A program made the position numbers and the translations under genes. Below, piece by piece: positions 63,773 through 64,000 of a DNA stretch of 64,000 bases; the first letter of the stretch is position 1; each line of letters starts with the position of its first letter. The stretch lies in NCBI GenBank assembly GCA_023249475.1, contig JAHFCO010000008.1:1-64000 (forward strand), in the 5' to 3' direction. Below the pieces are notes generated by a model, which was given only the letters and a program-made list of their open reading frames with translations, was not told the DNA's origin and did no database searches. This DNA comes from Bacillota bacterium (GTDB lineage: Bacteria > Bacillota_I > Bacilli_A > Erysipelotrichales > Erysipelotrichaceae).

Positions 63773-63815
63773 AGTATATCCCTTTCCCGAAAAAGAAAAT
63801 GTGACTTCCGTCACA
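63773..63815 (-). promoter_or_regulatory. Class II-type CRP/FNR-dependent promoter of the DUF438 operon
   Basis: -10 TATACT on the minus strand (63773-63778), no usable -35, and the perfect box TGTGA-N6-TCACA (63800-63815) centred 41.5 bp before the expected start. The same palindrome flanked by A and T runs can also end transcription of the regulator gene upstream. Confidence 0.7.
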
Positions 63816-63821
63816 CTTTTT

Positions 63822-64000
63822 CTACTCTTTGATGAGGATGCGTTTGTTGGGTAGGATCTTGATTTTATCTTCTTGCACCAACTGGGCGAAACGTCGGCTG
63901 ACCGTTTCGCGGGTTAAGCCCAACCGGTTCCCGATCTCTTCCCGGGTCATCGGCAGTTTCATGATCGTCCCTTCCTCGATTTTGGTTCCGTAATCCCGTC
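63822..64000 (-). CDS. Crp/Fnr-family regulator, C-terminal part
   Basis: Only the last 59 or so codons are in the window; the gene continues past the right edge. The visible end LPMTREEIGNRLGLTRETVSRRF and LVQEDKIKILPNKRILIKE is the winged helix-turn-helix of Crp/Fnr regulators, with recognition helix ETVSRRF. It is followed by a TGTGA-N6-TCACA box and the DUF438 operon, its likely target. Signal (O2, NO, redox) cannot be told without the N-terminal half. Confidence 0.88.
   Translation of the reverse strand, partial: RDYGTKIEEGTIMKLPMTREEIGNRLGLTRETVSRRFAQLVQEDKIKILPNKRILIKE

Overview
The window is 64 kb of a Bacillota-type chromosome. Most genes are moderately GC-rich, lie on the minus strand, end in ordinary TGA/TAA/TAG stops, and have AGGAGG-type ribosome binding sites. 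PTS sugar systems with PRD regulators, CcpA-type cre sites, a fermentative acyl-CoA pathway, DUF438/hemerythrin and a Crp/Fnr regulator suggest an anaerobic or facultative fermenter. I lean to a lineage near the Mollicutes/Erysipelotrichia border, but no rRNA or ribosomal protein gene is present to test this.

Layout. 1-7.2 kb: nitrogen assimilation (gltB, the first codons of probable gltD, and an ammonium channel fused to a PII domain). 7.5-14 kb: a lipoprotein with a beta-propeller-like repeat domain, a 2H phosphoesterase with a CDP-alcohol phosphatidyltransferase, and a three-gene FAD oxidoreductase/SnoaL/SDR operon. 14.2-20 kb: a pyruvate (or acetoin) dehydrogenase operon next to a lipoyl-attachment enzyme. 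20-25 kb: a galactitol-type PTS operon carrying a cold-shock-like small protein and a PRD regulator. 25.5-32.4 kb: an AT-rich accessory region delimited by three copies of a tRNA-Thr 3' end plus its terminator; it holds small hypothetical genes, decayed genes and two copies of a structured 150-bp repeat. 32.5-35.3 kb: maf, an ABC-F gene with an attenuator-like leader, and coaD. 35.3-51.8 kb: a large acyl-CoA block (TetR regulator, CoA-transferase, LIV-type ABC transporter, KASIII-like enzyme, two hydrolases, SDR reductase, thiolase; divergently acetate kinase, MaoC hydratase, acyl-CoA dehydrogenase, EtfBA). 51.9-54.1 kb: a secreted protein/sortase/membrane protein locus. 54.1-59.6 kb: mannitol PTS. 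59.8-64 kb: a ferredoxin, a metal P-type ATPase with separate HMA protein, a DUF438-hemerythrin-PAS protein, and the 3' end of a Crp/Fnr regulator.

How it fits together. Mannitol and a second polyol would enter by PTS; pyruvate goes to acetyl-CoA; the acyl-CoA block can join two acetyl-CoA and reduce the product, apparently by (R)-3-hydroxyacyl intermediates, ending with CoA transfer to acetate and acetate kinase. Three promoters of this block share one operator motif (ATGAAT-N4-ATTCAT) just after the -10, and a perfect cre lies between two of them, so the block looks like one regulon under a TetR-type repressor and CcpA.

The signals most worth following are the structured repeat pair and the tRNA-delimited islands at 25-32 kb, the ABC-F leader at 34.6-34.8 kb, the shared operators at 46.8 and 48.4 kb, and the sortase mini-locus at 52-54 kb. 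All similarity calls are from reading motifs; no database search was run.
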